Assembly: GCA_051870875.1 (NCBI GenBank) | Contig: JBJECG010000063.1 | Coordinates: 14,644 to 78,643, forward strand | Length of the DNA stretch: 64,000 nucleotides | DNA from: Aphodosoma sp051870875 | Lineage (GTDB): Bacteria; Bacteroidota; Bacteroidia; Bacteroidales; Paludibacteraceae | Reading direction: 5' to 3' | In this document: in pieces, positions 28,218 through 36,041 of the stretch | How positions within the stretch are numbered: position 1 is the first letter of the stretch | How the letters are laid out: each line of letters begins with the position of its first letter | Position numbers and translations under genes: made by a program | Notes under the pieces: model-generated | Databases searched by the model: none | What the model saw: only the letters and a program-made list of their open reading frames with translations | What the model was told of the DNA's origin: nothing

Positions 28218-29531
28218 TTATTTGTTAAGTAATTTTTTGAGAGCTATCTGCGCATTGACCAGATTGAGTATCGACTGGACGTAGTCGCTTTGGGCAGTCA
28301 GCAGCGTGGTGCTTGCATTGGTAAGTTCCAGACTTGAGGCATAACCCTGCTCAAACTTGTTTGAAGTGCTGTTGAACACCCTCTGGGATACATCTATATT
28401 GAATTTCTGGATATCGAAGTCCTCATAAGCAGAGGATAGGTCGTAGCAAAGCTGTTTGTGCTGGACGAGCAAACCGTCGCGGGCATCCTCGAGCGAATTT
28501 CTGGCGGACTGCAAGGCAAGTTTCTGTTCGGTGATACCGGCAGCACGCTTGCCGCTTGACCATATAGGCACACTTAGCGACACGCCCACTGCATTTGGCG
28601 GAGTCATGTTCATACCGGCATCCTTACCAAAATATGTCTTTGCCGAATACTGGTAGTAGGCACTGATGGTGGGCACGTATGCCATGCCTGCAAGGATAAC
28701 GTTTTTCCTGCCGAGCTCGACATTCTTTTCTGCCAAACGGTAGGTGGTATTGTCAGCCAGAGAAAAGTCGGTCTTCAGTAATTCGAGTGCGGCCCCGACA
28801 TTCAGCACATCGTCCAGCCTGTCGGTGAGCACCAGGGTTTTGTCGACACCTACAGCCAGTTGCAATGCCAGGGCATTGTATATCATTTCGAGCGACCGGC
28901 GGGTCGAGTTGATTGCGCTCCGCATGCTTGCCACCTGCACCTGAATCTGATCGGCGGCAGTCTGCTCCGCAGCACCGGCCTTGACCGAATTGCCGGTGAT
29001 CTCATAGAGTTTGTCGAGATTGAGGAGCGAAGAGTCGAGCAGCGTCACGGTCTTCTCCATTGCCAAAGCGGTGATATAGTACGTTTCGACGTTGGATACG
29101 ATGTCAAGTTCCGACTGTTCGTAATTTATGTTCTGCATGTCTATGGCCACATTGTTGAGCAAAGCGCCGACTATCATCTGGCCGTTTACGGCGATTGAGG
29201 CAGTGATGCTGATAGTACCGGAAGGATTCATCGGGATTTTCATACCATTTCCAAAGTCGATTTCATACCCCAGCATTGACTGGTAGTCAAGTTTCCCGTC
29301 GACCTGAGGAAGCATCTGGGCTATGGTCTGCCAGCGTGCCGCGTGCGCCTTGCGCACCTCTATGTCTGCATTGCGCAAGGTACGGTTGTTGACAATGGCA
29401 TATTGACGAGCCTCTGCCAGCGACAGGTGCAGTTCCTGACCTTCTGACGGCCGGCCGGCGGGAGCCTGGGCACTCGCCATTGTCCCTAAAACCGCAAGGC
29501 CCAACACTAAACTAAAAAATTTCTTACTCAT
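28218..29531 (-). CDS. TolC-like outer-membrane efflux channel
   Basis: The open frame begins at 29609, but the ATG at 29531 starts a proper signal peptide (MSKKFFSLVLGLAVLGTMASAQA) and is preceded by AAAAGG, so I choose it, giving 437 residues. The mature protein has the two outer-membrane efflux protein repeats of long helices, with LSLAEARQYAIVNNRTLRNADIEV typical of repeat one, and repeat two starting near LRLAEKNVELGRKNV-like sequence (TYRLAEKNVELG). It forms the exit duct of the tripartite pump. Confidence 0.93.
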   Translation of the reverse strand: MSKKFFSLVLGLAVLGTMASAQAPAGRPSEGQELHLSLAEARQYAIVNNRTLRNADIEVRKAHAARWQTIAQMLPQVDGKLDYQSMLGYEIDFGNGMKIPMNPSGTISITASIAVNGQMIVGALLNNVAIDMQNINYEQSELDIVSNVETYYITALAMEKTVTLLDSSLLNLDKLYEITGNSVKAGAAEQTAADQIQVQVASMRSAINSTRRSLEMIYNALALQLAVGVDKTLVLTDRLDDVLNVGAALELLKTDFSLADNTTYRLAEKNVELGRKNVILAGMAYVPTISAYYQYSAKTYFGKDAGMNMTPPNAVGVSLSVPIWSSGKRAAGITEQKLALQSARNSLEDARDGLLVQHKQLCYDLSSAYEDFDIQKFNIDVSQRVFNSTSNKFEQGYASSLELTNASTTLLTAQSDYVQSILNLVNAQIALKKLLNK

Positions 29532-29615
29532 ACCTTTTGAGATAATAGATATTGTTTTACAATTTGTTTTGTTCTCTACATTCCCCCCTGCACAAACCCT
29601 TACAGACAACCAAGC

Positions 29616-30209
29616 CTAACGGCCGGCCAGATATACATCCAGCCCCTCCGACGTACATACCGAACGCAGGAACATATCCAGCAGGAATGTGATTTTACGG
29701 GCATTTGTCCACTTGTCGTTCGAAACCGCAAGCATGTGGCTGAAGCCTTGCGTCATGAAGAAAGCCGTCATATCCACATCCAAGTCGTTGCGGAAAAGCC
29801 CCTGTTCCATACCCAATTTCAGGATATCCACCATAAAACCGCAAATATCGGCATCGTGTTTGGTTCTGTGATCGTGGAACAACTCGGGATAATACTTTTC
29901 CAAATCGAAGTACATGGCCGCATGTTTCTCCATCACCATCGGTGCGGCAAAACGCTTGAATTCCGCAACCAGAAACTCAACCACGTTTCCACATTCCGCC
30001 ACCGAGGCATGCACCTGCAGATCTTTCTGACGGAAACGCTCCAAAAACTCTGCCACAAGGTCGTTTTTCTGACGGAAATTGGCATAAAAAGTCTTTTTCG
30101 ATATATGCAACTCGTTACATATATCATCGATACTTACGCTCTTCACGCCATACTTGAAAAACATTTCACCGGCAGTCTTGATGATTTTTGTCTTTATATC
30201 CGTATCCAC
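29616..30209 (-). CDS. TetR/AcrR family transcriptional regulator
   Basis: The N-terminal helix-turn-helix (KIIKTAGEMFFKYGVKSVSIDDICNELHISKKTFYANFRQK, about residues 6-45) is typical of TetR. The rest is an all-helical ligand domain. It heads the efflux operon and probably represses it, being relieved by a pump substrate. The open frame extends upstream to 30302, but a -7 box lies at 30292-30299 inside that extension, so a downstream start is needed; I chose GTG at 30209, with other GTG or TTG codons between as alternatives. The tolC gene start is about 85 bases after its stop. Confidence 0.88.
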   Translation of the reverse strand: MDTDIKTKIIKTAGEMFFKYGVKSVSIDDICNELHISKKTFYANFRQKNDLVAEFLERFRQKDLQVHASVAECGNVVEFLVAEFKRFAAPMVMEKHAAMYFDLEKYYPELFHDHRTKHDADICGFMVDILKLGMEQGLFRNDLDVDMTAFFMTQGFSHMLAVSNDKWTNARKITFLLDMFLRSVCTSEGLDVYLAGR

Positions 30210-30291
30210 GTCCGCTTGATTTCGACAAAACCACAGCACGGCAACCGTCAACACCGGTCCCCGGAGACTGCAGCTCCATCCGTTAACACCG

Positions 30292-30299
30292 CAAAGATA
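30292..30299 (-). promoter_or_regulatory. -7 box of the efflux operon promoter
   Basis: The complement of 30292-30299 is TATCTTTG (TAnnTTTG). A TTTG sits 22 bases upstream (complement of 30322-30325), slightly far. It sets the tetR start downstream of 30285. Confidence 0.55.
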
Positions 30300-30391
30300 C
30301 ATATTAGCGCCATACTATTTACAAAAACCAAGTTAATATATAGTTAAATATGATAAAACAGGTATATAATGCTCATTTTCAACGGTACACA

Positions 30392-30419
30392 GGAAACTAT
30401 ATATATATATATCGTTTCC
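30392..30419. repeat. AT-repeat palindrome between tetR and hflX
   Basis: ggaaac (30392-30397) and gtttcc (30414-30419) flank an alternating AT tract of about 14 bases. It lies in the divergent 550-base gap (30210-30761) between the efflux operon and hflX. It may be an operator, or just a cruciform-prone AT tract. Apart from the two -7 boxes nothing else is seen in this gap. Confidence 0.4.
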
Positions 30420-30717
30420 CGATGCTTGCAGTTTTATATTACCCATGTTAATTTAACATTAAAAATCCGTCAAAAGAGGTGGATTTAACATTTCCGTTTC
30501 ATCTCAACGCTGCATTTACTACGTGGAATGTGCATTGGAATGCAAAACCCGCAGCAGCTCTTTTCCGATTTTCCACATCCTCCGCCATACTGGAACACAA
30601 CACACCGGAAACCATATCGGCACATCCATCGCATCCTCATCTTAGAACCGGCATGCCGCCATTTCCCGCGTTTCGCAAATTCGGGAACCGATGAATGCAA
30701 AATCGGAATATATATTG

Positions 30718-30725
30718 TACCTTTG
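30718..30725 (+). promoter_or_regulatory. -7 box of the hflX promoter
   Basis: TACCTTTG at 30718-30725 matches TAnnTTTG exactly and lies 36 bases before the chosen hflX start. No clear -33 TTTG is seen at the standard distance. Confidence 0.6.
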
Positions 30726-30761
30726 CACCTTGATTATGAATCTTACACCAATCACACACGA

Positions 30762-31985
30762 ATGGCAACAGAAACGACAGAGATATACAGTGAGAATGCC
30801 GTATTGGTAGGGCTTATCACGCCACAGCAACGTGAAAACAAAGCAAAGGAGTACATCGACGAACTGGCTTTCCTGGCCGATACCGCCGGAGCACACGTAC
30901 TGAAAAGATTCTTCCAGAAGCTCGACTACCCGAATCCGCACACATTCGTAGGCGAAGGCAAACTGGCAGAAATAAAGGAATACATCAAACGGCACGAAGA
31001 GACCCCCGATGAAGTGGGCATGGTCATATTCGATGACGAACTGTCGCCGCTGCAACTGCGCAACATAGAGCGCGAACTCCAGATAAAGATACTCGACCGC
31101 ACCAACCTTATCCTTGACATCTTCGCCAGACGGGCGCAGACGGCACATGCCAAGACCCAAGTGGAACTGGCGCAGTGCCAATACATGCTACCCCGCCTCA
31201 CCCGCCTCTGGACGCACCTTGAACGGCAGCGTGGCGGCATAGGCCTGCGAGGTCCCGGCGAAACACAGATCGAAACAGACCGCCGCATAATACTGCAGCG
31301 TATATCGCTACTCAAAAGACACCTCGCGGACATAGACAAGCAGATGAACACCCAACGCCAGAACCGGGGCAAAATGGTGCGTGTAGCACTCGTAGGATAC
31401 ACCAACGCAGGCAAATCAACCATGATGAACATGCTCGCCAAAAGCGACGTGTTCGCCGAGAACAAACTTTTCGCCACTCTCGACACAACAGTCAGAAAAG
31501 TGATCGTTGACAACCTGCCGTTCCTCCTGGCCGACACAGTAGGATTCATCCGCAAACTGCCCACCCACCTCATCGAATCGTTCAAAAGCACCCTTGACGA
31601 GGTTAGGGAGGCCGACCTTCTCGTACACGTCATAGACATATCGCACCCCAACTTCGAAGAACAGTACGAAATAGTAAACAAAACGCTCCTCGATGTCTGC
31701 CACGAACAGAAACCCACAATCCTCGCATTCAACAAAACCGACGCCTTCCGCTACACACCAAAAGACGATGACGACCTCAGTCCGATGTGCAGGGAAAACT
31801 ACAGCCTCGATGACCTCAAACGTACATGGATGGCAAACCTGGGAGACAGCTGCGTATTCATCTCCGCAAAACAAAAAGACAACATCGAAGAACTGAAACA
31901 ACTGCTCTACAAGCGCGTAAAGGAGATACATGTAAAACGTTTCCCATACAACGACTTCCTGTTCCAGAAATACGACACCGACTGA
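30762..31985 (+). CDS. hflX: GTPase HflX
   Basis: A 407-residue ribosome-associated GTPase that splits stalled or stressed ribosomes. The N-terminal HflX domain includes PHTFVGEGKLAEIK, then a coiled linker with the GGIGLRGPGETQIETDRR signature, and the G domain with G1 GYTNAGKSTMMNML, G3 ADTVGFIRKLP, G4 NKTD and G5 SAK. The open frame extends back to 30528, but the promoter at 30718 and the family N-terminus support the ATG at 30762. Its stop overlaps the start of the next gene (TGATG). Confidence 0.95.
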   Translation: MATETTEIYSENAVLVGLITPQQRENKAKEYIDELAFLADTAGAHVLKRFFQKLDYPNPHTFVGEGKLAEIKEYIKRHEETPDEVGMVIFDDELSPLQLRNIERELQIKILDRTNLILDIFARRAQTAHAKTQVELAQCQYMLPRLTRLWTHLERQRGGIGLRGPGETQIETDRRIILQRISLLKRHLADIDKQMNTQRQNRGKMVRVALVGYTNAGKSTMMNMLAKSDVFAENKLFATLDTTVRKVIVDNLPFLLADTVGFIRKLPTHLIESFKSTLDEVREADLLVHVIDISHPNFEEQYEIVNKTLLDVCHEQKPTILAFNKTDAFRYTPKDDDDLSPMCRENYSLDDLKRTWMANLGDSCVFISAKQKDNIEELKQLLYKRVKEIHVKRFPYNDFLFQKYDTD

Positions 31986-33604
31986 TGAAACACACCGCAC
32001 TGCTTACCATAGCACTATGCACCTGTACGCTGCTCCTCAATGCCCAAACCGACACCACCGCCACCGCCGATGACGAACTTGAGCAATGGCTGCAACTTTA
32101 CGCCACGCCCGTGACAACCGGCACGATTCCACCCGACAGCAGCACAGCCCATCCGGACACGGCTACACCGGCCGACACATTGAGAGCAGAGAACGGCGTC
32201 CCGGCTCCGGCAGACAGCATCAAAACCACCGGAAACGGGAAAAAACAGATAGATGCCACCATAATATCAGAAGCATTCTCAAAAAGCAAGTCGCTTCACT
32301 CACAAAAAGGCTCCACGGGAAAAAGCAAAATTACAACCGTCACGGAAAAGGCCGGACAAAAGCCTCAAAAAAAAGGCTCCACCTCCAAGACCAACAAAAC
32401 ACCACGCCCCGTCATACCCGACATTCCGTCAGGGAAAGCGGTACTGCTTTCTGCCGGAGATTCGGCTGCAATCAAAAACAATGCCCTCACCGGCACAATG
32501 ACAAACCCCATGTTTATGGACTGGGTAATGGGTCTGCCACCATACAGCAGCAAAACACTCTCAAACTCCGACTCCACAGTCACCGCCACACGCAACGGCG
32601 CGAGAAAGGCAATAAGCATAACCGAACCGGAACTATACGACTACCATGTCAGCCAGCTGCCGGAATCCACAGAACTGAACAGCCGCAAACTGAAAAACGC
32701 CGATGCCGACAAGCTGGCGCTCCAGTCCGACAAGCTGAAAGTCAAAAAAAACACGACCATCAACATCGATTTGCCAGACCTGCCAAAATGGAAAGCCGGC
32801 GCAAGATTCCAGCTTCAGGCATCGCAGAACTACATATCGCCCAACTGGTACAAAGGAGGAGAGAGCAATCTCGCCGGCCAGCTTTATGCAATGGGGTACT
32901 GCAATTACAACAACCGGAGCAATCTGCAATGGGACAATAAAATAGAATGGAAACTCGGAGTGAACAGCACGATAAGCGACACTCTGCGCATGGTAGGCGT
33001 CAACGAAGACCTATTCCGCATAAACTCCAAACTCGGCATGAAAGCATTCAAATCATTCTTCTATACAGCGGAATTCGACTTCCAGACATCTCTCTTCAAC
33101 GCATACAAGCCACAGACATACATCCGTACATCCGCGCCGTTCTCACCCGTAAGGACAAACCTTTCGCTCGGCATCGACTACAAATTCAGGGAGAAACTAT
33201 CTGTATTCGTGTCACCGCTGTCATACAAACTGATTTATGTGGCCGACACCACACGGCATGCTTCTGTCCGGGACGATGAAACCATAGCCTGCCTCAACGG
33301 TATAACCGACGGTTCACGTATGCTCAACCAGCTCGGAGCACTGCTCCGTATAGGATGGGCGCACCAATTCAACAATTCGATAGAAATGGAAGTGAAATTC
33401 TCATTTTTCGGCAATTACGTAGGGCAACGGAAAGGTATCGAAACCGATTTGGAAGTCATAGGCAACTTCCTTATCAACCGGTTCTTTTCAGCCAAGGTAT
33501 CGCTCAACCCGCGCTTCGACTCCACCGTAGCTACTGCCGACGGACAAAAGCCCAAGCTACAGTTCCGAGAACTGGTCTCGGTAGGCTTCAACTATGTATT
33601 GTAA
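31985..33604 (+). CDS. DUF3078-type outer-membrane beta-barrel protein
   Basis: The ATG at 31985 overlaps the hflX stop and starts a signal peptide (MKHTALLTIALCTCTLLLNAQ). Residues 25-180 are a low-complexity Ser/Thr/Lys linker. The C-terminal half has the family pattern SQNYISPNWYKGGESN, YNNRSNLQWDNKIEWKLG, DLFRINSKLG and later amphipathic strands ending in an aromatic residue, like the DUF3078 family of Bacteroidetes. Such proteins are presumed outer-membrane barrels of unknown function. Total length is 539 residues. Coupling to hflX is tight but a functional link is not known. Confidence 0.8.
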   Translation: MKHTALLTIALCTCTLLLNAQTDTTATADDELEQWLQLYATPVTTGTIPPDSSTAHPDTATPADTLRAENGVPAPADSIKTTGNGKKQIDATIISEAFSKSKSLHSQKGSTGKSKITTVTEKAGQKPQKKGSTSKTNKTPRPVIPDIPSGKAVLLSAGDSAAIKNNALTGTMTNPMFMDWVMGLPPYSSKTLSNSDSTVTATRNGARKAISITEPELYDYHVSQLPESTELNSRKLKNADADKLALQSDKLKVKKNTTINIDLPDLPKWKAGARFQLQASQNYISPNWYKGGESNLAGQLYAMGYCNYNNRSNLQWDNKIEWKLGVNSTISDTLRMVGVNEDLFRINSKLGMKAFKSFFYTAEFDFQTSLFNAYKPQTYIRTSAPFSPVRTNLSLGIDYKFREKLSVFVSPLSYKLIYVADTTRHASVRDDETIACLNGITDGSRMLNQLGALLRIGWAHQFNNSIEMEVKFSFFGNYVGQRKGIETDLEVIGNFLINRFFSAKVSLNPRFDSTVATADGQKPKLQFRELVSVGFNYVL

Positions 33605-33741
33605 GGACAAAAGCACCCGGCCTGCACATTCACAATAAACTACGTACAGGATAAGGTTTCATGGCATTTATTCTCAAATAGCCATATTGCTCGTTCCATT
33701 CCGTATAGACTTCAAAAAACGTATATGAGACTCACAAAAAA

Positions 33742-33782
33742 CAGTCCATACCATTATATTCAAGTAACAGCAATTTTTACGA
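33742..33782 (+). repeat. Dispersed intergenic repeat, copy B
   Basis: Matches copy A at 11247-11286 with one single-base gap and about 32 identities in 39 positions. It lies in the gap between the DUF3078 gene and the thioesterase gene, about 60 bases before the latter. Confidence 0.45.
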
Positions 33783-33841
33783 TTCGCCGTGACAGTCAAT
33801 CTCATTAGGAACCTGACGTGATGCACGGACATTTCAAACAC

Positions 33842-34204
33842 ATGGAAAAACTCACACAGCAATTTGTAGTAACCCATCAGGACACCGCTCCTGCACTCGG
33901 GTCGGGAGACCTGGAAGTGCTTGCCACCCCGCGCATGATAGCCTGGATGGAAAACACTGCCATGAAACTCTGCAAACGCCATACTGCAAGCGGAGAAACC
34001 ACAGTAGGCATATCAGTTGACGCATCACATACCAAAGCCTCTCCGGTCGGAACCACCGTAACTGTTGAAGCCACACTCGCATCTGCAGAAGGGCGCAGGC
34101 TCACGCTGGAAATCACCGTGTCCGACACCGGAGGCAACCAACTCGGCGCGGCACGGCACGAACGCTTCATAGTCAATTCAGAACGTTTCATGTCCAAACT
34201 CTGA
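33842..34204 (+). CDS. FlK-like hotdog thioesterase
   Basis: A 120-residue hotdog-fold protein. Thr29 and Glu37 in ATPRMIAWMENTA, and His63 in ASHTKASPVG, keep exactly the spacing of the catalytic Thr42, Glu50 and His76 of fluoroacetyl-CoA thioesterase FlK. Bacteroidetes homologues are unlikely to see fluoroacetate, so a general acyl-CoA hydrolase role is more probable. I chose the ATG at 33842, which gives the family N-terminus MEKLTQQF; ATG codons at 33818 and 33821 are alternatives. It appears monocistronic. Confidence 0.8.
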   Translation: MEKLTQQFVVTHQDTAPALGSGDLEVLATPRMIAWMENTAMKLCKRHTASGETTVGISVDASHTKASPVGTTVTVEATLASAEGRRLTLEITVSDTGGNQLGAARHERFIVNSERFMSKL

Positions 34205-34300
34205 CACAGGCAAAACGCCACCGCATGCAAGCCAACACCGTGGCACAACTCTTTGTCAGCAAATAATTATTGTAGCTGCGACACTATGGATAAAAATTCG

Positions 34301-34308
34301 TAACTTTG
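34301..34308 (+). promoter_or_regulatory. -7 box of the prs promoter
   Basis: TAACTTTG at 34301-34308 matches TAnnTTTG. It leaves a leader of about 130 bases before the prs ATG at 34443. A -33 TTTG is not evident. Confidence 0.55.
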
Positions 34309-34442
34309 CAGCGTAGTTCAGGGACAGGCATGGTACCACCTATGACATGATTTCCGGACAACGCCGCACAGGCGGGTGCAGCGACCGGGCCGGACACCCG
34401 GACAGTCAAATACAAAACACCAACATATACAAACAGTTCACT

Positions 34443-35378
34443 ATGGAATCACCATTCAAAGTATTTTCAGGCTCATCGAGCCGTTACCTGGCAGAAAAAA
34501 TCTGCGACAAACTCGGTTGCGAGCTTGGCAAATGCACTTACCAACGTTTTTCTGACGGTGAATTTACCGTCTGGTACGATGAGACCGTACGCGGTTGCTA
34601 CGTCTATCTGGTACAGTCCACCTTCCCCACAGCCGACAACCTCATGGAACTCCTGCTCATGATAGATGCGGCAAAACGCGCTTCGGCCTACAAAATCATA
34701 GCAGTGATGCCATACTTCGGCTGGGCCCGTCAGGACCGCAAAGACAAACCCCGCGTTGCCATCGGTGCAAAACTTGTGGCCGACATGCTATCCACCGCCG
34801 GCGTTGACCGCATAATCACCATGGATCTGCACGCTGACCAGATACAGGGATTCTTCGACGTACCTGTCGACCACCTCTACGCATCGACCATCTATGTACC
34901 GTTCATCAAAAGCATGCAACTCAAAAATCTGGTCATAGCTTCGCCCGATGTAGGCGGCTCGAAACGCGCACACACCTATGCCAAACACCTGGATGTGCCG
35001 CTCGTACTTTGCCACAAGACACGCGAAAAAGCCAACGTAGTGTCAAACATGAGCATCATCGGTGACGTAAAAGGCAAAAACGTGCTCATAGTGGATGATA
35101 TGGCTGACACCGCCAATACACTTTGCAAAGCGGCAGACCTCATGATGGACAACGGAGCTGTATCTGTCCGGGCCATGGTGACACACCCTGTAATGTCAGG
35201 CAAAGCCATCGAAAACGTGATGAATTCCAAAATGACAGAACTCATCTTCACCGATTCGATTCCGTTCGATGCCTCCAAATGCCCGAAAGTACATGTCATT
35301 TCAGTAGCAGAGCTATTTGCCGATACCATCAGGAAAGTTTACCTCAACGAATCCATTTCATCACAATACCTGCTCTGA
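34443..35378 (+). CDS. prs: Ribose-phosphate pyrophosphokinase
   Basis: A 311-residue PRPP synthetase making phosphoribosyl pyrophosphate from ribose 5-phosphate and ATP, the precursor for nucleotides and histidine. Key segments: SRYLAEKICDKLGCELGKCTYQRFSDGE at the N-terminus, PYFGWARQDRKDKPR as the flexible loop, DLHADQIQGFFDVPVDHLYA, and the PRPP loop VLIVDDMADTANTL. The chosen ATG matches the family start (ESPFKVFSGSSSRYLA); the frame is open upstream to 34347. A T-rich terminator follows. Confidence 0.96.
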   Translation: MESPFKVFSGSSSRYLAEKICDKLGCELGKCTYQRFSDGEFTVWYDETVRGCYVYLVQSTFPTADNLMELLLMIDAAKRASAYKIIAVMPYFGWARQDRKDKPRVAIGAKLVADMLSTAGVDRIITMDLHADQIQGFFDVPVDHLYASTIYVPFIKSMQLKNLVIASPDVGGSKRAHTYAKHLDVPLVLCHKTREKANVVSNMSIIGDVKGKNVLIVDDMADTANTLCKAADLMMDNGAVSVRAMVTHPVMSGKAIENVMNSKMTELIFTDSIPFDASKCPKVHVISVAELFADTIRKVYLNESISSQYLL

Positions 35379-35424
35379 TCACACATAACAATACAGCCGG
35401 CTCACGCTGCTGTATAAGGAAGAA

Positions 35425-35470
35425 AGCAGAAAGTCCGCCGCCATATCAGGTGCAGACCTTCTGCTTTTTT
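35425..35470 (+). terminator. Rho-independent terminator of prs
   Basis: Stem agcagaaagtc (35425-35435) with gaccttctgct (35455-35465), one mismatch, followed at once by a run of six T. Confidence 0.85.
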
Positions 35471-35624
35471 GCAACAAAGACGCCGCTACAATTGCCGGTT
35501 TCGTACAAGTTTTCGGGAAATATGAAACTTATTTTTCCAAAAAACAATTTTACCCCCCCCATTATACACCCACAGTGGTTTATTTTACATATACAGAAAG
35601 TACATATATAATTTTCATTCATTC

Positions 35625-35632
35625 TAAATTTG
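35625..35632 (+). promoter_or_regulatory. -7 box immediately before the XRE gene
   Basis: TAAATTTG at 35625-35632 is an exact TAnnTTTG match with its last base only 5 bases from the ATG at 35637. Transcription would begin at or next to the start codon, so the mRNA may be leaderless. Confidence 0.6.
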
Positions 35633-35636
35633 CGGT

Positions 35637-35927
35637 ATGGAACTGAAGACTTTAGGGCGGAACATCCGCAAGGCACGGCAAGCCAAAGGCTTGACACAAG
35701 AGAACACCGCAAATGACTTAGGCTGTTCTTTGAATACTTACACAAAAATCGAAAGAGGAGAAACCAATGTTCCTTTTCTTCGTTTGGTTCAAATCGCCAA
35801 GTACTTGGATATACCTTTATCCGATTTAGTACGTGAAAATGCGGACTATGACATAAAGGGAATGGCAACTGACATTGCACTCATACGCCATGAACTGCAA
35901 ACGATAAAGATCATGCTGGAACGCTGA
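35637..35927 (+). CDS. XRE-family helix-turn-helix regulator
   Basis: A 96-residue protein with a lambda-repressor-type DNA-binding domain at residues 5-63 (RQAKGLTQENTANDLGCSLNTYTKIERGETNVPFL is the HTH core). It is followed by a short charged helix that ends IRHELQTIKIMLER, probably for dimerisation. No toxin or phage gene is next to it. A terminator follows directly, so it is transcribed alone. Its target is unknown; autoregulation is common in the family. Confidence 0.88.
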   Translation: MELKTLGRNIRKARQAKGLTQENTANDLGCSLNTYTKIERGETNVPFLRLVQIAKYLDIPLSDLVRENADYDIKGMATDIALIRHELQTIKIMLER

Positions 35928-35976
35928 TTTCACCAATATCAGGTTTGCAATCACTGTAAGTAATACGCATCGTGGG

Positions 35977-36020
35977 TTCCCGACTTTGTAGCTGAAGTCG
36001 GGAAGCTTTTTATTTTTCCC
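35977..36020 (+). terminator. Rho-independent terminator of the XRE gene
   Basis: Perfect 10-base stem ttcccgactt (35977-35986) with aagtcgggaa (35995-36004), an 8-base loop, and a T-rich tail to 36017. It ends only about 20 bases before tldE. Confidence 0.85.
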
Positions 36021-36041
36021 TATATAATTACGCCATTGAGA

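Noticed and set aside
30400..30413. Microsatellite or CRISPR-like repeat
   Set aside because: Only a short alternating AT tract; no repeated spacer structure exists here or elsewhere in the window.
30528..30761. N-terminal extension of HflX
   Set aside because: It includes the promoter -7 box at 30718 and has no similarity to HflX.
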